The notes below the pieces were generated by a model. The model was not told the origin of the DNA. It saw only the letters and a list, made by a program, of their open reading frames with translations, and searched no databases. A DNA stretch of 64,000 bases, taken from positions 91,129-155,128 of the forward strand of contig NZ_NIVS01000022.1 in the NCBI RefSeq assembly GCF_002205165.1. The letters are read 5' to 3'. The DNA is from Stenotrophomonas maltophilia. Its GTDB lineage: Bacteria; Pseudomonadota; Gammaproteobacteria; Xanthomonadales; Xanthomonadaceae. How positions within the stretch are numbered: position 1 is the first letter of the stretch; the number at the start of each line of letters is the position of its first letter. Shown piece by piece: positions 27,783 to 37,202 of this stretch. The position numbers were made by a program, and so were the translations under genes.

Positions 27783-28748
27783 TTACTTGTTCTCGGCATC
27801 ACCCGGGGTGAAGTGCGGCATCGCCGCAGCGGCGCCTTCCTTCTCGGTCGAACGACCGGCGAACTGGTTGGCGAAACGCACGTGGCGGGCGAACGCCGCG
27901 TCCGGATCCTGCGCGATCGAGGCCACCAGCGCACCGTTGAACGCATCGCCGGCGCCGGTGGTGTCCAGCACCTGCACCTGCTCGGCACCCACGCGGTAGT
28001 ACGGCTGGGTATCGCCACGCAGGTTCTCTTCGGCGTGCGACACGAACACACCCACCGAGCCCAGCGTCACCACCACGGTGCCGTTGCCGACCAGCTTGCG
28101 GCACAGCGCATGCAGGCTGGCGCCATCCAGCGCGGCCACATCGTTGGCATCCACGCGCTCGCCGACGTGACGGCCGAGCAGGGCAGCGAACTCGGTCTCG
28201 TTCGGGGTCAGCACATCGGCCAGCTTGAGCAGGCCGATGCTGGACGGCGCATCGGCAGGCGCCACGTTGAGCACGGTGGTGGCACCGGCCTCACGTGCGA
28301 TCGCCAGCGCCGCTTCGATGGTTTCCACCGGCGATTCCAGCTGCGCCAGCACCACCTTGGCGCCGGCCAGCAGCGCGCGCTGCTGTTCGACGAAGTCCAG
28401 GCTCAGCGCGGCGTTGGCGCCCGGGCCGATCACGATGGTGTTGCGGCCGCGGCTGTCGACATAGATGCCACCGGTACCGGTCGGCTCGCTGCTGGCCTCG
28501 GCGGTCAGCGCGAAGCCGTCCTGCTCGGCCAGCCCACGGGCCATGGCACCGCCGGCGTCATCGCCCAGCGCGCACAGGAACGTGGTCGGCGCGCCGGCGC
28601 GGCGGGCGGCCACGGCCTGGTTGAAGCCCTTGCCGCCGGGACCGGTGCTGTAGCGGCCGGCAATGGTCGCGCCCGGGGCCGGGAGCGACTCACAACGCCA
28701 GACATGATCCACATTGAAGGAACCGATTACGACGACACTGCTACTCAT
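27783..28748 (-). CDS. rbsK: Ribokinase (PfkB family)
   Basis: 321 residues. It phosphorylates ribose to ribose-5-phosphate. GPGGKGFNQAVAARRAGAP is the ribokinase substrate-binding signature and DTTGAGDAFNGALVASI the catalytic PfkB signature 2. It lies 26 bases downstream of a nucleoside transporter, so it probably handles ribose freed from imported nucleosides. Other PfkB sugar kinases are possible. Confidence 0.9.
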   Translation of the reverse strand: MSSSVVVIGSFNVDHVWRCESLPAPGATIAGRYSTGPGGKGFNQAVAARRAGAPTTFLCALGDDAGGAMARGLAEQDGFALTAEASSEPTGTGGIYVDSRGRNTIVIGPGANAALSLDFVEQQRALLAGAKVVLAQLESPVETIEAALAIAREAGATTVLNVAPADAPSSIGLLKLADVLTPNETEFAALLGRHVGERVDANDVAALDGASLHALCRKLVGNGTVVVTLGSVGVFVSHAEENLRGDTQPYYRVGAEQVQVLDTTGAGDAFNGALVASIAQDPDAAFARHVRFANQFAGRSTEKEGAAAAMPHFTPGDAENK

Positions 28749-28774
28749 AAAGACTGTTTCTCAGGGAACGGATA

Positions 28775-30073
28775 TCAGCTGAAATGCGTCAGCACGCCGG
28801 CGATGGTCGCCGTCATGAAGGTGGCAATGGTACCGCCGAGCACCGCGCGCAGGCCGAACTTGGCCAGATCGTGGCGACGCTCCGGCGCCAGGCCACCAAT
28901 ACCACCGATCTGGATCGCGATGGAGCTGAAGTTGGCAAAACCGCACAGCGCGTAGGTGGCGACCAGGCGGCCCTCGGCGGACAGCACCGTGCCGGGCACC
29001 TCGCCTCGGATGATCTTGGCCAGCTCCGAATACGCCACGAACTCGTTGATCACCACCTTCTGGCCGATCAGCGAGCCCACGGTGGTGGCATCGGCCCACG
29101 GGGTGCCGATCACCCAGGCGATCGGGGCCAGCAGGAAGCCGAACAGGGTGGACAGGTCGGTCGGGCGGCCGATGAGCGAGGCCAGGCCGGTGACGTCGCC
29201 CAGCCAGGTCAGCGGAGCGTTGATCAGGGCGATCAGGGCGATAAAGGCCAGCAGCATCGCACCGATGTTCAGCGCCAGCTTGAGGCCGTCGCCGGCACCG
29301 GCAGCAGCGGCATCGATGATGTTGCTGGAGGTCTTCTCCACTTCCATCTTGACCGTACCGCGGGTCAGCGGGGTGCCGGTTTCAGGCACCAGCAGCTTGG
29401 CCACCACCAGGGTCGCCGGCGCCGCCATGATGCTCGCGGCCAGCAGATGCTTGGCATAGAAGGCCTGTTCGACCGGATCGCCGGCACCGAGCATGCCCAC
29501 GTACGCGGCCAGCACGCCGCCGGCGATGTGCGCCATGCCGCCGATCATCATGGTGATCAGTTCGGACTGGGTCATCTTGGCGATGTACGGACGCACCGTC
29601 AGCGGGGCTTCGGTCTGGCCGATGAAGACGCTGGCGCAGACGCTGGTGGTTTCAGCACCGGACACGCGCATGATCTTGGTGATCGCCCAGGCCATGCCGC
29701 GCACGATCATCTGCATCACGTTGAGGTGGTACATGACCCCCATCAGCGCCGAGAAGAAGATGATGGTCGGCAGCACCTGGAAGGCGAAGATGAAACCGAA
29801 CTGGCTGGTGTCCATCAGGCTGCCGAAGATGAAACCAGAGCCGGCATTGACGAACTCCAGGATCTTGACGAAGCCCTTGCCCAGCGCGTCGAACACATCA
29901 CGGCCACCCGGGACCAGCAGCACCACCGCCGCGAAGGCGATCTGCAGTGCGATACCGGTGACCACCAGGCGCCAGTCGACAGCCCGCTTGTTGTTCGAGA
30001 ACAACCAGGCAATGCCGATCAGCACTGCCAACCCGAACAGGCCGAAGCCAATCCTGCCCAAACCTTCGACCAT
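28775..30073 (-). CDS. nupC: NupC-type concentrative nucleoside transporter
   Basis: 432 residues, inner membrane, about ten helices. CNT-family motifs are clear: FIFAFQVLPTIIFFSALMGV, FIGQTEAPLTVRPY, and LCGFANFSSIAIQIGGIG. These transporters import nucleosides with H+ or Na+. Precedes rbsK in one operon; the pair suggests nucleoside salvage. Confidence 0.92.
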   Translation of the reverse strand: MVEGLGRIGFGLFGLAVLIGIAWLFSNNKRAVDWRLVVTGIALQIAFAAVVLLVPGGRDVFDALGKGFVKILEFVNAGSGFIFGSLMDTSQFGFIFAFQVLPTIIFFSALMGVMYHLNVMQMIVRGMAWAITKIMRVSGAETTSVCASVFIGQTEAPLTVRPYIAKMTQSELITMMIGGMAHIAGGVLAAYVGMLGAGDPVEQAFYAKHLLAASIMAAPATLVVAKLLVPETGTPLTRGTVKMEVEKTSSNIIDAAAAGAGDGLKLALNIGAMLLAFIALIALINAPLTWLGDVTGLASLIGRPTDLSTLFGFLLAPIAWVIGTPWADATTVGSLIGQKVVINEFVAYSELAKIIRGEVPGTVLSAEGRLVATYALCGFANFSSIAIQIGGIGGLAPERRHDLAKFGLRAVLGGTIATFMTATIAGVLTHFS

Positions 30074-30325
30074 GAGACTTCCCTTGGGGCGCCGCGAAAA
30101 ACGGGAAGCCTAGAGCAGCGGCAGGGGCGGGGCAAGGAAAAGCAGCGTCTGCGAGGCGATCGGTCGTGATCGGGCCTGTATCGGCAAGGCACGGCCGCGG
30201 TTCCGCGCGGCGTGTCACGGGCTGTGAGACCGCCGCCACGGCAGGCCGCGCGGAACTGCGCCGCCGCGCTCTACACTAACCGGCATCGATCCGGCCCGGT
30301 TGCGGGCCCGCAGCAGGAGAACCAC

Positions 30326-31294
30326 ATGCTCTATCGCCGTCTCGGCTCCACCGGCCTGAAGCTCTCGGCCCTGTCCTTCGGGGCCTGGGTGACCTTCGGC
30401 GACCAGATCGGCCGCGATGAGGCCCGCAAGCTGATCGCCACCGCCTGGGATGCCGGGGTCAATTTCTTCGACAACGCCGAGGGCTATGCCCGCGGCCGCG
30501 CCGAGCAGGTGATGGGCGATGTGATCGCCGACCTGCGCCTGCCGCGCGATGGCTTCTGCGTCTCCAGCAAGGTGTTCTTCGGCGCCGTCGACGACCCGCG
30601 CCCGACCCAGCACGGGCTGTCGCGCAAGCATGTCACCGACGCCTGCCACGCCGCGCTCAAGCGCCTGCGGGTGGAGTATCTGGACCTTTACTATTGCCAT
30701 CGCCCGGACCCGGATACCCCGATCGCCGAAACCGTGCAGGCCATGGATACCCTGATCCGCCAGGGCAAGGTGCTGTACTGGGGCACCTCGGAATGGTCGG
30801 CCGCGCAGATCCAGGAGGCGGTGGACATCGCCCGCGTGCGCAACCTGCATGCGCCTTCGATGGAGCAGCCGCAGTACAACCTGCTGCACCGCGAGCGGGT
30901 TGAGCGCGAGTACGCGCCGTTGTATGCGGAGGCCGGGCTCGGCACCACGATCTGGTCGCCACTGGCCTCGGGCCTGCTGACCGGCAAGTACAACGCCGGC
31001 ATCGACCCGCAGTCGCGGCTGGGCCAGGAGCAGCTGGGCTGGCTGAAGGCGCAGGTGCTGGACGATGGCAGCGACCGCCTGGAGCGGGTCCGCCGCTACA
31101 CCGCGCTGGCCGCGCAGCTGGGCGTCTCGCCGGCGCAGCTGGCGATCGCCTGGTGCCTGCGCAATCCCAACGTCTCCAGCGTGATCCTCGGCGCCAGCCG
31201 GGTCAGCCAGCTGGAAGAAAACCTGGGCGCGCTGGCGCTGTTCGAGCAGCTTGATGAGAGCGTCTGGCACCAGGTGGACGCGGTCTTTGCCTGA
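30326..31294 (+). CDS. Aldo/keto reductase (Kv-beta / YghZ-like)
   Basis: 322 residues; ATG 30326 follows CAGGAGA. The TIM-barrel AKR pattern is complete: YRRLGSTGLKLSALSFGAW, FFDNAEGYARGRAE (Asp/Tyr), SSKVFFG (Lys), and YYCHRPDPDTP (His). Late SVILGASRVSQLEENL is the NADPH-binding segment. The overall sequence is closest to the voltage-gated channel beta-subunit/YghZ group that reduces methylglyoxal and similar aldehydes; the substrate is not established. Confidence 0.9.
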   Translation: MLYRRLGSTGLKLSALSFGAWVTFGDQIGRDEARKLIATAWDAGVNFFDNAEGYARGRAEQVMGDVIADLRLPRDGFCVSSKVFFGAVDDPRPTQHGLSRKHVTDACHAALKRLRVEYLDLYYCHRPDPDTPIAETVQAMDTLIRQGKVLYWGTSEWSAAQIQEAVDIARVRNLHAPSMEQPQYNLLHRERVEREYAPLYAEAGLGTTIWSPLASGLLTGKYNAGIDPQSRLGQEQLGWLKAQVLDDGSDRLERVRRYTALAAQLGVSPAQLAIAWCLRNPNVSSVILGASRVSQLEENLGALALFEQLDESVWHQVDAVFA

Positions 31295-31315
31295 GCCCGT
31301 CGGCGGGGATCTGCG

Positions 31316-31337
31316 GGAGCCGGCCAGTGGCCGGCCC
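31316..31337. repeat. Degenerate REP-like palindrome
   Basis: GCCGGCC-AGT-GGCCGGC, the same core as the GTAG REPs but with GGGAG instead of GTAG at the head. It sits in the 301-base gap 31295-31595, which also holds a 7-bp tandem repeat and a Fur box. Confidence 0.6.
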
Positions 31338-31394
31338 TGCCCATCACGGCATGACAGTGGAACAGGGATGCCGGGCGCCGGAAGATAGCGGCTG

Positions 31395-31436
31395 GCTGCC
31401 CGCTGCCCGCTGCCCGCTGCAGGCTGCAGGCTGCGC
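31395..31436. repeat. Six tandem copies of a 7-bp unit
   Basis: GCTGCCC three times, then GCTGCAG twice and GCTGCGC once, without interruption. A slippage-prone array about 155 bases before the Fur box/hemP start. Confidence 0.85.
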
Positions 31437-31549
31437 TACGGCTCGGCGGCCCCGTCCATTCGCCCATTGCGATTCACAATAACTATCGAAGATCCGCATT
31501 CGATCATTAATGCCATCTATCAAAGTGAGAATGGTTGTTGATTGTCAAC

Positions 31550-31564
31550 TGAGAATCATTATCA
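31550..31564. promoter_or_regulatory. Fur box upstream of hemP
   Basis: TGAGAATCATTATCA matches the 7-1-7 Fur consensus TGATAAT-N-ATTATCA with one mismatch. It lies 32 bases before the hemP start codon, where bound Fur-Fe would block the promoter under iron sufficiency. The surrounding sequence is unusually AT-rich for this genome. Confidence 0.85.
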
Positions 31565-31595
31565 TTTGACTCGCCCCTCGCAACGAGTCCAGACG

Positions 31596-31793
31596 ATGAA
31601 CACTCAAGCTGCTGTACTGCTGCGCCCCGAAACACTGACCCTGCGCGACCGCCCGGTCCGTGTGGTCCCGCCCGAAGAAGTGATCGACAGCGAAGCCCTG
31701 CTCAAGGGCCGCCGCGAAATCCTGATCCAGCACGGCGACCGCTTCTATCGCCTGCGTCATACCAGCAACGACAAGCTGATCCTGACCAAGTAA
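31596..31793 (+). CDS. hemP: Hemin uptake protein HemP
   Basis: 65 residues. The C-terminal EVIDSEALLKGRREILIQHG and FYRLRHTSNDKLILTK are the HemP family signature. HemP proteins are small, iron-regulated and usually begin heme-uptake loci; in some bacteria they act as activators of the heme receptor gene. The Fur box just upstream fits. An in-frame start at 31542 would place the Fur box inside the gene and is rejected. Confidence 0.9.
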   Translation: MNTQAAVLLRPETLTLRDRPVRVVPPEEVIDSEALLKGRREILIQHGDRFYRLRHTSNDKLILTK

Positions 31794-31902
31794 CCGCGCT
31801 GCCTCCCCCAGCTCTCTCCCCCTCGACACTCCGCCGTCGACTCCGGTCCGCGGCGTTGGTCGAGGGTCTCCCTTCGCAACCGCCGATTGCAGGTAGATCG
31901 CC

Positions 31903-32493
31903 ATGAGCCGCGCCCTCTCCGTCGGCCGCCCACCGGGCCGCCCTCCCATCGCTGGTCTGCCATCGGCTGCACAGTTGGCTTCGCTGGGCACCGTGCTGTG
32001 CCTGTACCGTCCGGACAGCAGCGAGCTCGGTGGCTGGAAACATGCCGTCTCGGCCCACGCCTGCCAGGGCATGGACAGCGAAGGCATCCGCGAAAGTCTG
32101 TGCTTCGTCGACGCCCGCGGCCGCTGCTGCTGGCGCCTGTACCTGCTGCCGGACAGCGATTTCCTTGCCTGGGATCGGCTGGTCTCCGCGTTCCCGGCGC
32201 GGCCCGAACCGGTCAACGACGCCGGCGTTGCCGAGCGCTTGTGGCGGCGCCTCGCCGTGCGCCTGGGCAACGACGCCTGGCGCATGTGCGCCCTGCGCCT
32301 GCAGGTCGGCGAAGGCCGCGAACTTGCGGCCAGCCTGGCCTCGTTGTCGGCCTTGGGCGCCACCACCGCGCGCCGGATCGGCCACGTCGAAGGCGCCGAA
32401 GGCGAGCTCTGGGTAGACGACTGCTGCTGCGCCACCGCCGCCCGCCACGGCGGACCGTGGACGGCCGATGGCATGCCGGTGATCCAGCTGTAA
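31903..32493 (+). CDS. HemP-linked protein, putative hemin-uptake associated
   Basis: 196 residues, no signal peptide or membrane segments. Cys-rich patches (RGRCCWRLY and DDCCCATAARHGG) and His/Trp residues could bind heme or metal, but this is suggestive only. Xanthomonad genomes often place a protein annotated as hemin transport protein right after hemP, and this fits by position and length. ATG 31903 lies 109 bases after hemP. Function unproven. Confidence 0.6.
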   Translation: MSRALSVGRPPGRPPIAGLPSAAQLASLGTVLCLYRPDSSELGGWKHAVSAHACQGMDSEGIRESLCFVDARGRCCWRLYLLPDSDFLAWDRLVSAFPARPEPVNDAGVAERLWRRLAVRLGNDAWRMCALRLQVGEGRELAASLASLSALGATTARRIGHVEGAEGELWVDDCCCATAARHGGPWTADGMPVIQL

Positions 32494-32560
32494 TCTGAAA
32501 CGACGGGACGGCCCGGCGCCGAGGCGGGCCAGCTGACCGCAGCACGCACAAGGACGCCTG

Positions 32561-33502
32561 ATGACGCACTCCCTCGCTCTCGCCGGGCTGCTGCTCGCGC
32601 TCACCGCCAGCGCGCACGCCGCGCCGGCCGATCCCGCGCGTGACCGCGCCAGCATCCTGGCCATGCAGGGCCAATACACGGTCGATTTCGCCTTCGACGA
32701 AACCGTACTGCTCAAGCCCGGCTACGAACGCGCTCCGGCCGTGCGTACCGGCGGCAACGAGGTGGTGATCGTGGTCGAAGACAGCCCGGCGCGGATCGTG
32801 CTCCAGCACCTGCTGGTCGACCCGAAGAGCGGCCACGTGACCAAGCACTGGCGCCAGGACTGGGTGTTTCAGGCGCCGACCCGGTTCGAATTCAGCGCCG
32901 AGCAGACCTGGCAGGTCCGCGCGGTTCCCGCAGCGCTCACCACCGGCGCGTGGACCCAATGCGTGTATGAAGTCAGCGACGCACCGCGCTACTGCGGTAC
33001 CGGCGCCTGGACCTACGACAACGGCATCGCCGAATGGACCAGCGATCTCAGCTGGCGCCCGCTGCCACGCCGCGAATACACCCGCCGCAGCGACTACAAC
33101 GCCCTGGCCGTGATCAACCGCCACACGCTCACGCCCAACGGCTGGACCCACGAGCAGTTCAACACCAAGATCCAGCGCAACCGCGACGGCAGCCAGACAC
33201 CGATCGCGCGCGAGTTCGGCTTCAACGATTACAGCCGCACCACCGAGGTGGATTTCACCCCGGCCTACGCCTACTGGACCGCCACCGCAGGCTACTGGGC
33301 CAGGGTGCGCCAACGCTGGAGCAGCGTCCTCGACCAAGCACCGGGGGTGCATCTCAACACCAAGCCCGACGGGATGGCCATGATCATCCCGCTGTTCACC
33401 CAGGCGCAGGCGATCCAGGACGGCAAGCAGGTCCAGGATGCCGAGATCGACGTGGTGTTCAAGCAGTGGGTGGAACAGGCCCCGGCCGACACCCGGCGCT
33501 GA
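32561..33502 (+). CDS. Secreted DUF6607-family protein
   Basis: 313 residues with a signal peptide (cleavage near ASAHA-AP at residue 21). The body is rich in aromatic residues: EYTRRSDYNALAVINRHTLT, FGFNDYSRTTEVDF and WSSVLDQAPGVHLNTKPDG. I assign it to the DUF6607 family from memory; no function is known. Its position after the Fur-controlled hemP pair suggests an iron/heme-related periplasmic protein; that is an inference from order only. Confidence 0.7.
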   Translation: MTHSLALAGLLLALTASAHAAPADPARDRASILAMQGQYTVDFAFDETVLLKPGYERAPAVRTGGNEVVIVVEDSPARIVLQHLLVDPKSGHVTKHWRQDWVFQAPTRFEFSAEQTWQVRAVPAALTTGAWTQCVYEVSDAPRYCGTGAWTYDNGIAEWTSDLSWRPLPRREYTRRSDYNALAVINRHTLTPNGWTHEQFNTKIQRNRDGSQTPIAREFGFNDYSRTTEVDFTPAYAYWTATAGYWARVRQRWSSVLDQAPGVHLNTKPDGMAMIIPLFTQAQAIQDGKQVQDAEIDVVFKQWVEQAPADTRR

Positions 33503-33570
33503 TCCAGCCGCGACCGTGCGAACGGTGCAGATAGGACACGGCCAGTGGCGACCGGAATGAAGACGTCAGC

Positions 33571-33924
33571 TCATTCCTTGAACATCAGGAACGCCGCCAC
33601 CAGGATCAACCCGAACGCGGCCCAGTGATTCCACTTCAGCGGCTGATCCAGATAGAACGCCGAGAATGCCGCGAACACCACCAGCGTGATCACCTCCTGC
33701 ATGCCTTTGAGCTGCGGCGCCGAATACACCGCACTGCCCAACCGGTTGCCCGGCACCTGCAGGCAGTATTCGAAAAACGCGATACCCCAGCTGACCAGGA
33801 TCACCGTGATCAACGGCGCGCTCTTGTACTTCAGATGCCCATACCAGGCGAAGGTCATGAAGATGTTGCTGCCCAGCAGCAGCAACACGGGATACAGATA
33901 GGCAGTGAACGGGGTGCCGGGCAT
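33571..33924 (-). CDS. DMT-superfamily small membrane protein (DUF486)
   Basis: 117 residues with four membrane helices. LLLGSNIFMTFAWYGHLKYK at the start and SAFYLDQPLKWNHWAAF near the end match DUF486, a small drug/metabolite-transporter-like family of unknown substrate. Just 72 bases downstream of the ABC permease gene on the same strand. Confidence 0.85.
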   Translation of the reverse strand: MPGTPFTAYLYPVLLLLGSNIFMTFAWYGHLKYKSAPLITVILVSWGIAFFEYCLQVPGNRLGSAVYSAPQLKGMQEVITLVVFAAFSAFYLDQPLKWNHWAAFGLILVAAFLMFKE

Positions 33925-33996
33925 CCGGGCGATCTCAGGGGGCAGGGGCGTGCAGCATACCGAGGCACACCCCGTTCCCGTGTCATCGCCGCGTGC

Positions 33997-36483
33997 TCAT
34001 GCCTCCCGCAGCGCCAGCGCCGGCGGCGTATGCAGAATCCGGCGCGTGCCCCACCAGCCGGCCAGCATGCTCAACAGCACGCCCAGGCCACCGCCGACCA
34101 GCAGCGGCCCCCACGGCGGACTCAGCGTCAATTCGAACACATGCCGCGCCACCACGCTGCCCAGCAGCGCGGCGGTACCCACCGCCAGCAGCCCCGACAA
34201 CAGGCCCAGCGCCCCGAACTCGACCAGCACCGCGCCCCGCAGCTGGCTGCGCGTGGCCCCCAGCGTGCGCAGCACCGCACTGTCATAGCGGCGCTCACCG
34301 GCCGTGGCCTGCAGCGCTGCCAGCAGCACCAGCAGCCCGGCCAGCAGACTGAAGCCCATCACCAGCTGCACCGCTTGGCTCACCCGATCCACCACTTCGC
34401 GCACCCGCTCCAGGATCCCATCGATATCCAACAGCGAAATGTTCGGGTACTCCCGGGTCAGCCCGGCCAGCGCCGGCGCCTGCGCGCGCGGCAGATGGAA
34501 GGCCGTGATCAGGTTGTACGGGGCATCGGCCACCGCGCCCTCGTTGAGCAGCAGGAAGAAATTGACCCGGAACGAATCCCAGTCCGCCTTGCGGATGCTG
34601 GTGATCGTGAAGCTGCGCTCCTGGTCGCCCATCTGCAGGGTCACCGTGTCGCCCAGCGTCATCCCGTAGCGTTCGGCCCAGCCCTGTTCGATCGAGGCTT
34701 CCGCCGCGGTACTGCCGGCCTTCCAGAAGGTGCCGCTGAGCAGTGTGTTGGCCGGCGGGAAATCATGCCGCCACGAAAAGTTGACCGGCCGGTTGGCATC
34801 GTCGTCTTCGTTGCTGTTGTCCTCGCGCGCCTGCCGCTGCGGCGGACGGTCGTTGACCGCCAGCAGGCGACCGGTACTGAACGGCTCGATCCCGGGTGAC
34901 ACCACGCCCAGCCCGCCCAGCGTGGCCAGCACCGCATCGCGCTGCTCCGGCTGGATGTTCATCAGGAAGTAGTTCGGCGTGTCGCTCGGCAGGCGGTCGC
35001 GCCACTGCGCCAGCAACCCCGGGCCGATCACCGACAGCAGCAACAACGAGCACAGCGACAGCGACAGGCCGACCAGCTGCATCACCGCCAGCCCGCGCCG
35101 CCGCGTCAACGAGGCCAGCCCCAGCTTCCAACGCCCACGCAGGCGTGGCTGCAACCCACGCAGCAGCCACAGCAGCAGTGCACCGAGCGCACCGGCCAGG
35201 GCCGCCAGCGCGGCCAGCCCGCCCAGCACCCACGCGGCCAGCTTTACATCGCCGGTGGCCTGCACGGTCAGCGCCACGGTGGCCGCCAGCGCCGCGGCAT
35301 AGACCAGCATCGAACTCGGCGGCAGCGCCGCGAAGCTGCGGTTGAGCACACGCATCGGCGGCACGCTGCGCAGGCGCAGCAGTGGGGGCAGGCCGAAGCC
35401 CAGCAGCAGCACCAGCCCGATGCCGGCACCACTGAGCGCCGGCGTCGCCTGCGGCAGGGGCAGGCGGTTCGGAATCAATCCGCCCAGTGCCTGCACCAGC
35501 CCGGCCTGCGCGGCCATGCCCAGGCCGATGCCGACCAGACAGGCAGGCACCGCCAGCATCACCAGCTGCAGCGCCATCGCGCTGAGGATGTCACGCTGGC
35601 GCGCGCCCACGCAGCGCAGGATGGCGACCTGGTCGATGCGACGCATCGCGAAGCGGTTGGCAGCCAGTGCCGTGGCGACACCGGCCAGCAGCACTGCCAG
35701 CAATGCGGCCAGCGACAGGAAGCGCCCGGCCAGATCGAACGCGCCGCGCACGCCGCGCTGGGCGTCGGCGATGCCGACAATGCGATAGCCCTTGGCCTGC
35801 GGGGTGAGCCATTCGCGGAAGGCCTCGATCTGCGCCGGCTCACCGGCGAACATCATCCGGTACGACGCGCGGCTGCCTGGCCCGAGCAGGCCGGCGCGAT
35901 CCACATCGAGGCGGTTGACCAGCAGCGGCGGCGACAACTGCATCAGCTCGCCGGAGGTATCCGGTTCGGCCTGCAGTACCCGCGTCACGGTCAACGCGCC
36001 CGCGCCGAATTCCAGCGCATCGCCCACCTGCAGCCCGAGCGCCTGCATCAGCCGCGGATCGGCATAGGCTTCACCGGGCGGCGGTGTTCCTGCGGTCTCG
36101 CTGGTGCTGTCATGCAGGGTGCGGCTGACCCGCAGTTCGCCGCGCAGCGGGTAGCCATCGCCCACCGCCTTGATGTTGGCCATCTGGCTGTCATCGCCAT
36201 GGAACAGCACGCTGGGGAAGCTGACCATGCGTGTGTTGGCCAGACCGCGCTCGCGCGCTGCATCGGCGAAGGTCCGGGGGATATCCTCGCGGCCGCTCAG
36301 GCCGAGGTCGCCGCCGAGCATCTCCGCTGCGCTGCTGGTCAGTGCCAGCGTGACCCGGTTGACCAGCGTGCCGACCGCGGTCATCACCGCCACGCCCAGC
36401 ACCAGGGCGGCGAACACGGTCAGCAGATCGCCGGCCAGGAACTCGCGGCGCAGCGCGCGCGCCGCGTGGCGCACGACGTTCAT
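33997..36483 (-). CDS. ABC transporter permease, FtsX-like (YbbP type)
   Basis: 828 residues with ten predicted helices: one at the N-terminus, a large periplasmic domain, clusters near 255-400 and 405-500, and a final FtsX domain (QLVMGFSLLAGLLVLLAALQ, then LRTLGATRSQLRGAVLVEFG). This layout matches YbbP (E. coli 804 residues), a mechanotransmitting transporter working with YbbA and TesA. The start overlaps the ATPase gene stop by four bases. Confidence 0.9.
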   Translation of the reverse strand: MNVVRHAARALRREFLAGDLLTVFAALVLGVAVMTAVGTLVNRVTLALTSSAAEMLGGDLGLSGREDIPRTFADAARERGLANTRMVSFPSVLFHGDDSQMANIKAVGDGYPLRGELRVSRTLHDSTSETAGTPPPGEAYADPRLMQALGLQVGDALEFGAGALTVTRVLQAEPDTSGELMQLSPPLLVNRLDVDRAGLLGPGSRASYRMMFAGEPAQIEAFREWLTPQAKGYRIVGIADAQRGVRGAFDLAGRFLSLAALLAVLLAGVATALAANRFAMRRIDQVAILRCVGARQRDILSAMALQLVMLAVPACLVGIGLGMAAQAGLVQALGGLIPNRLPLPQATPALSGAGIGLVLLLGFGLPPLLRLRSVPPMRVLNRSFAALPPSSMLVYAAALAATVALTVQATGDVKLAAWVLGGLAALAALAGALGALLLWLLRGLQPRLRGRWKLGLASLTRRRGLAVMQLVGLSLSLCSLLLLSVIGPGLLAQWRDRLPSDTPNYFLMNIQPEQRDAVLATLGGLGVVSPGIEPFSTGRLLAVNDRPPQRQAREDNSNEDDDANRPVNFSWRHDFPPANTLLSGTFWKAGSTAAEASIEQGWAERYGMTLGDTVTLQMGDQERSFTITSIRKADWDSFRVNFFLLLNEGAVADAPYNLITAFHLPRAQAPALAGLTREYPNISLLDIDGILERVREVVDRVSQAVQLVMGFSLLAGLLVLLAALQATAGERRYDSAVLRTLGATRSQLRGAVLVEFGALGLLSGLLAVGTAALLGSVVARHVFELTLSPPWGPLLVGGGLGVLLSMLAGWWGTRRILHTPPALALREA

Positions 36484-37181
36484 GCGCCCACGCCGGCAAC
36501 GGTATCGGCCAGGCGCCCACCGTCGAGCTGGTAGATGCGCTCGCAGCGCTGGGCCAGGCGCAGGTCATGGGTGACCAGCACCAGGGTGGTATCGCTGGTG
36601 GCGTTGAGCGCGAACAGCAGGTCGCTGATCTGCTGCCCGGTGGCCTGGTCCAGGCTGCCGGTCGGCTCATCGGCGAACAGGATGCGCGGCCGCGCCACGA
36701 ACGCGCGGGCGAGCGCCACACGCTGCTGCTCGCCACCGGAAAGCTGGCGCGGGTAATGCCGCGCACGGTGGCCCAGGCCGACCTGCTCCAGCACCTCGCG
36801 CACCCGCGCGGGATCCTCGCGGCCGGCCAGTTCCAGCGGCAGCGCGATGTTCTCTTCGGCGGTCAGTGCCGGCAGCAGATGGAAACTCTGGAACACGAAG
36901 CCGACTTCGCGTGCACGCAGCTGCGCGCGGGCTTCCTCATCCAGCGCGTTGAGATCGGCACCGGCCAGCGCGATGGTGCCGTGGCTGGGCAGGTCCAGCC
37001 CGGCCAGCAGCCCGAGCAGGGTGGTCTTGCCCGAACCTGAAGCGCCGACGATCGCCACGCTCTCGCCTTCATGGACGGTCATGTCAATGTTGTCCAGTAT
37101 GTGGACTTCACCCTCCGGGCCACGTGCGGACTTGCCCACGTTGTGGGCGGCGATGGCGACCGGCGCGCTGCGGGGGGACAG
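36480..37181 (-). CDS. ybbA: ABC transporter ATP-binding protein (LolD/YbbA type)
   Basis: About 233 residues. Walker A GASGSGKTT, signature LSGGEQQRVALARA, and Walker B ILFADEPTGS are intact. It drives the adjacent FtsX-like permease. The start is uncertain: no ATG lies where the family begins. A CTG at 37181 gives a normal N-terminus; a TTG at 37211 would overlap the tesA start at 37203. The frame continues far upstream as an antisense of tesA and is not coding there. Confidence 0.88.
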   Translation of the reverse strand: MSPRSAPVAIAAHNVGKSARGPEGEVHILDNIDMTVHEGESVAIVGASGSGKTTLLGLLAGLDLPSHGTIALAGADLNALDEEARAQLRAREVGFVFQSFHLLPALTAEENIALPLELAGREDPARVREVLEQVGLGHRARHYPRQLSGGEQQRVALARAFVARPRILFADEPTGSLDQATGQQISDLLFALNATSDTTLVLVTHDLRLAQRCERIYQLDGGRLADTVAGVGA

Positions 37182-37202
37182 GCTGTCGATGAGGATTCTC
37201 CA

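Noticed and set aside
33997..37181. ABC transporter as a possible exporter of the azole product
   Set aside because: It is an FtsX/YbbP-type permease with its own ATPase next to tesA, as in E. coli, 7 kb away and separated by unrelated operons.
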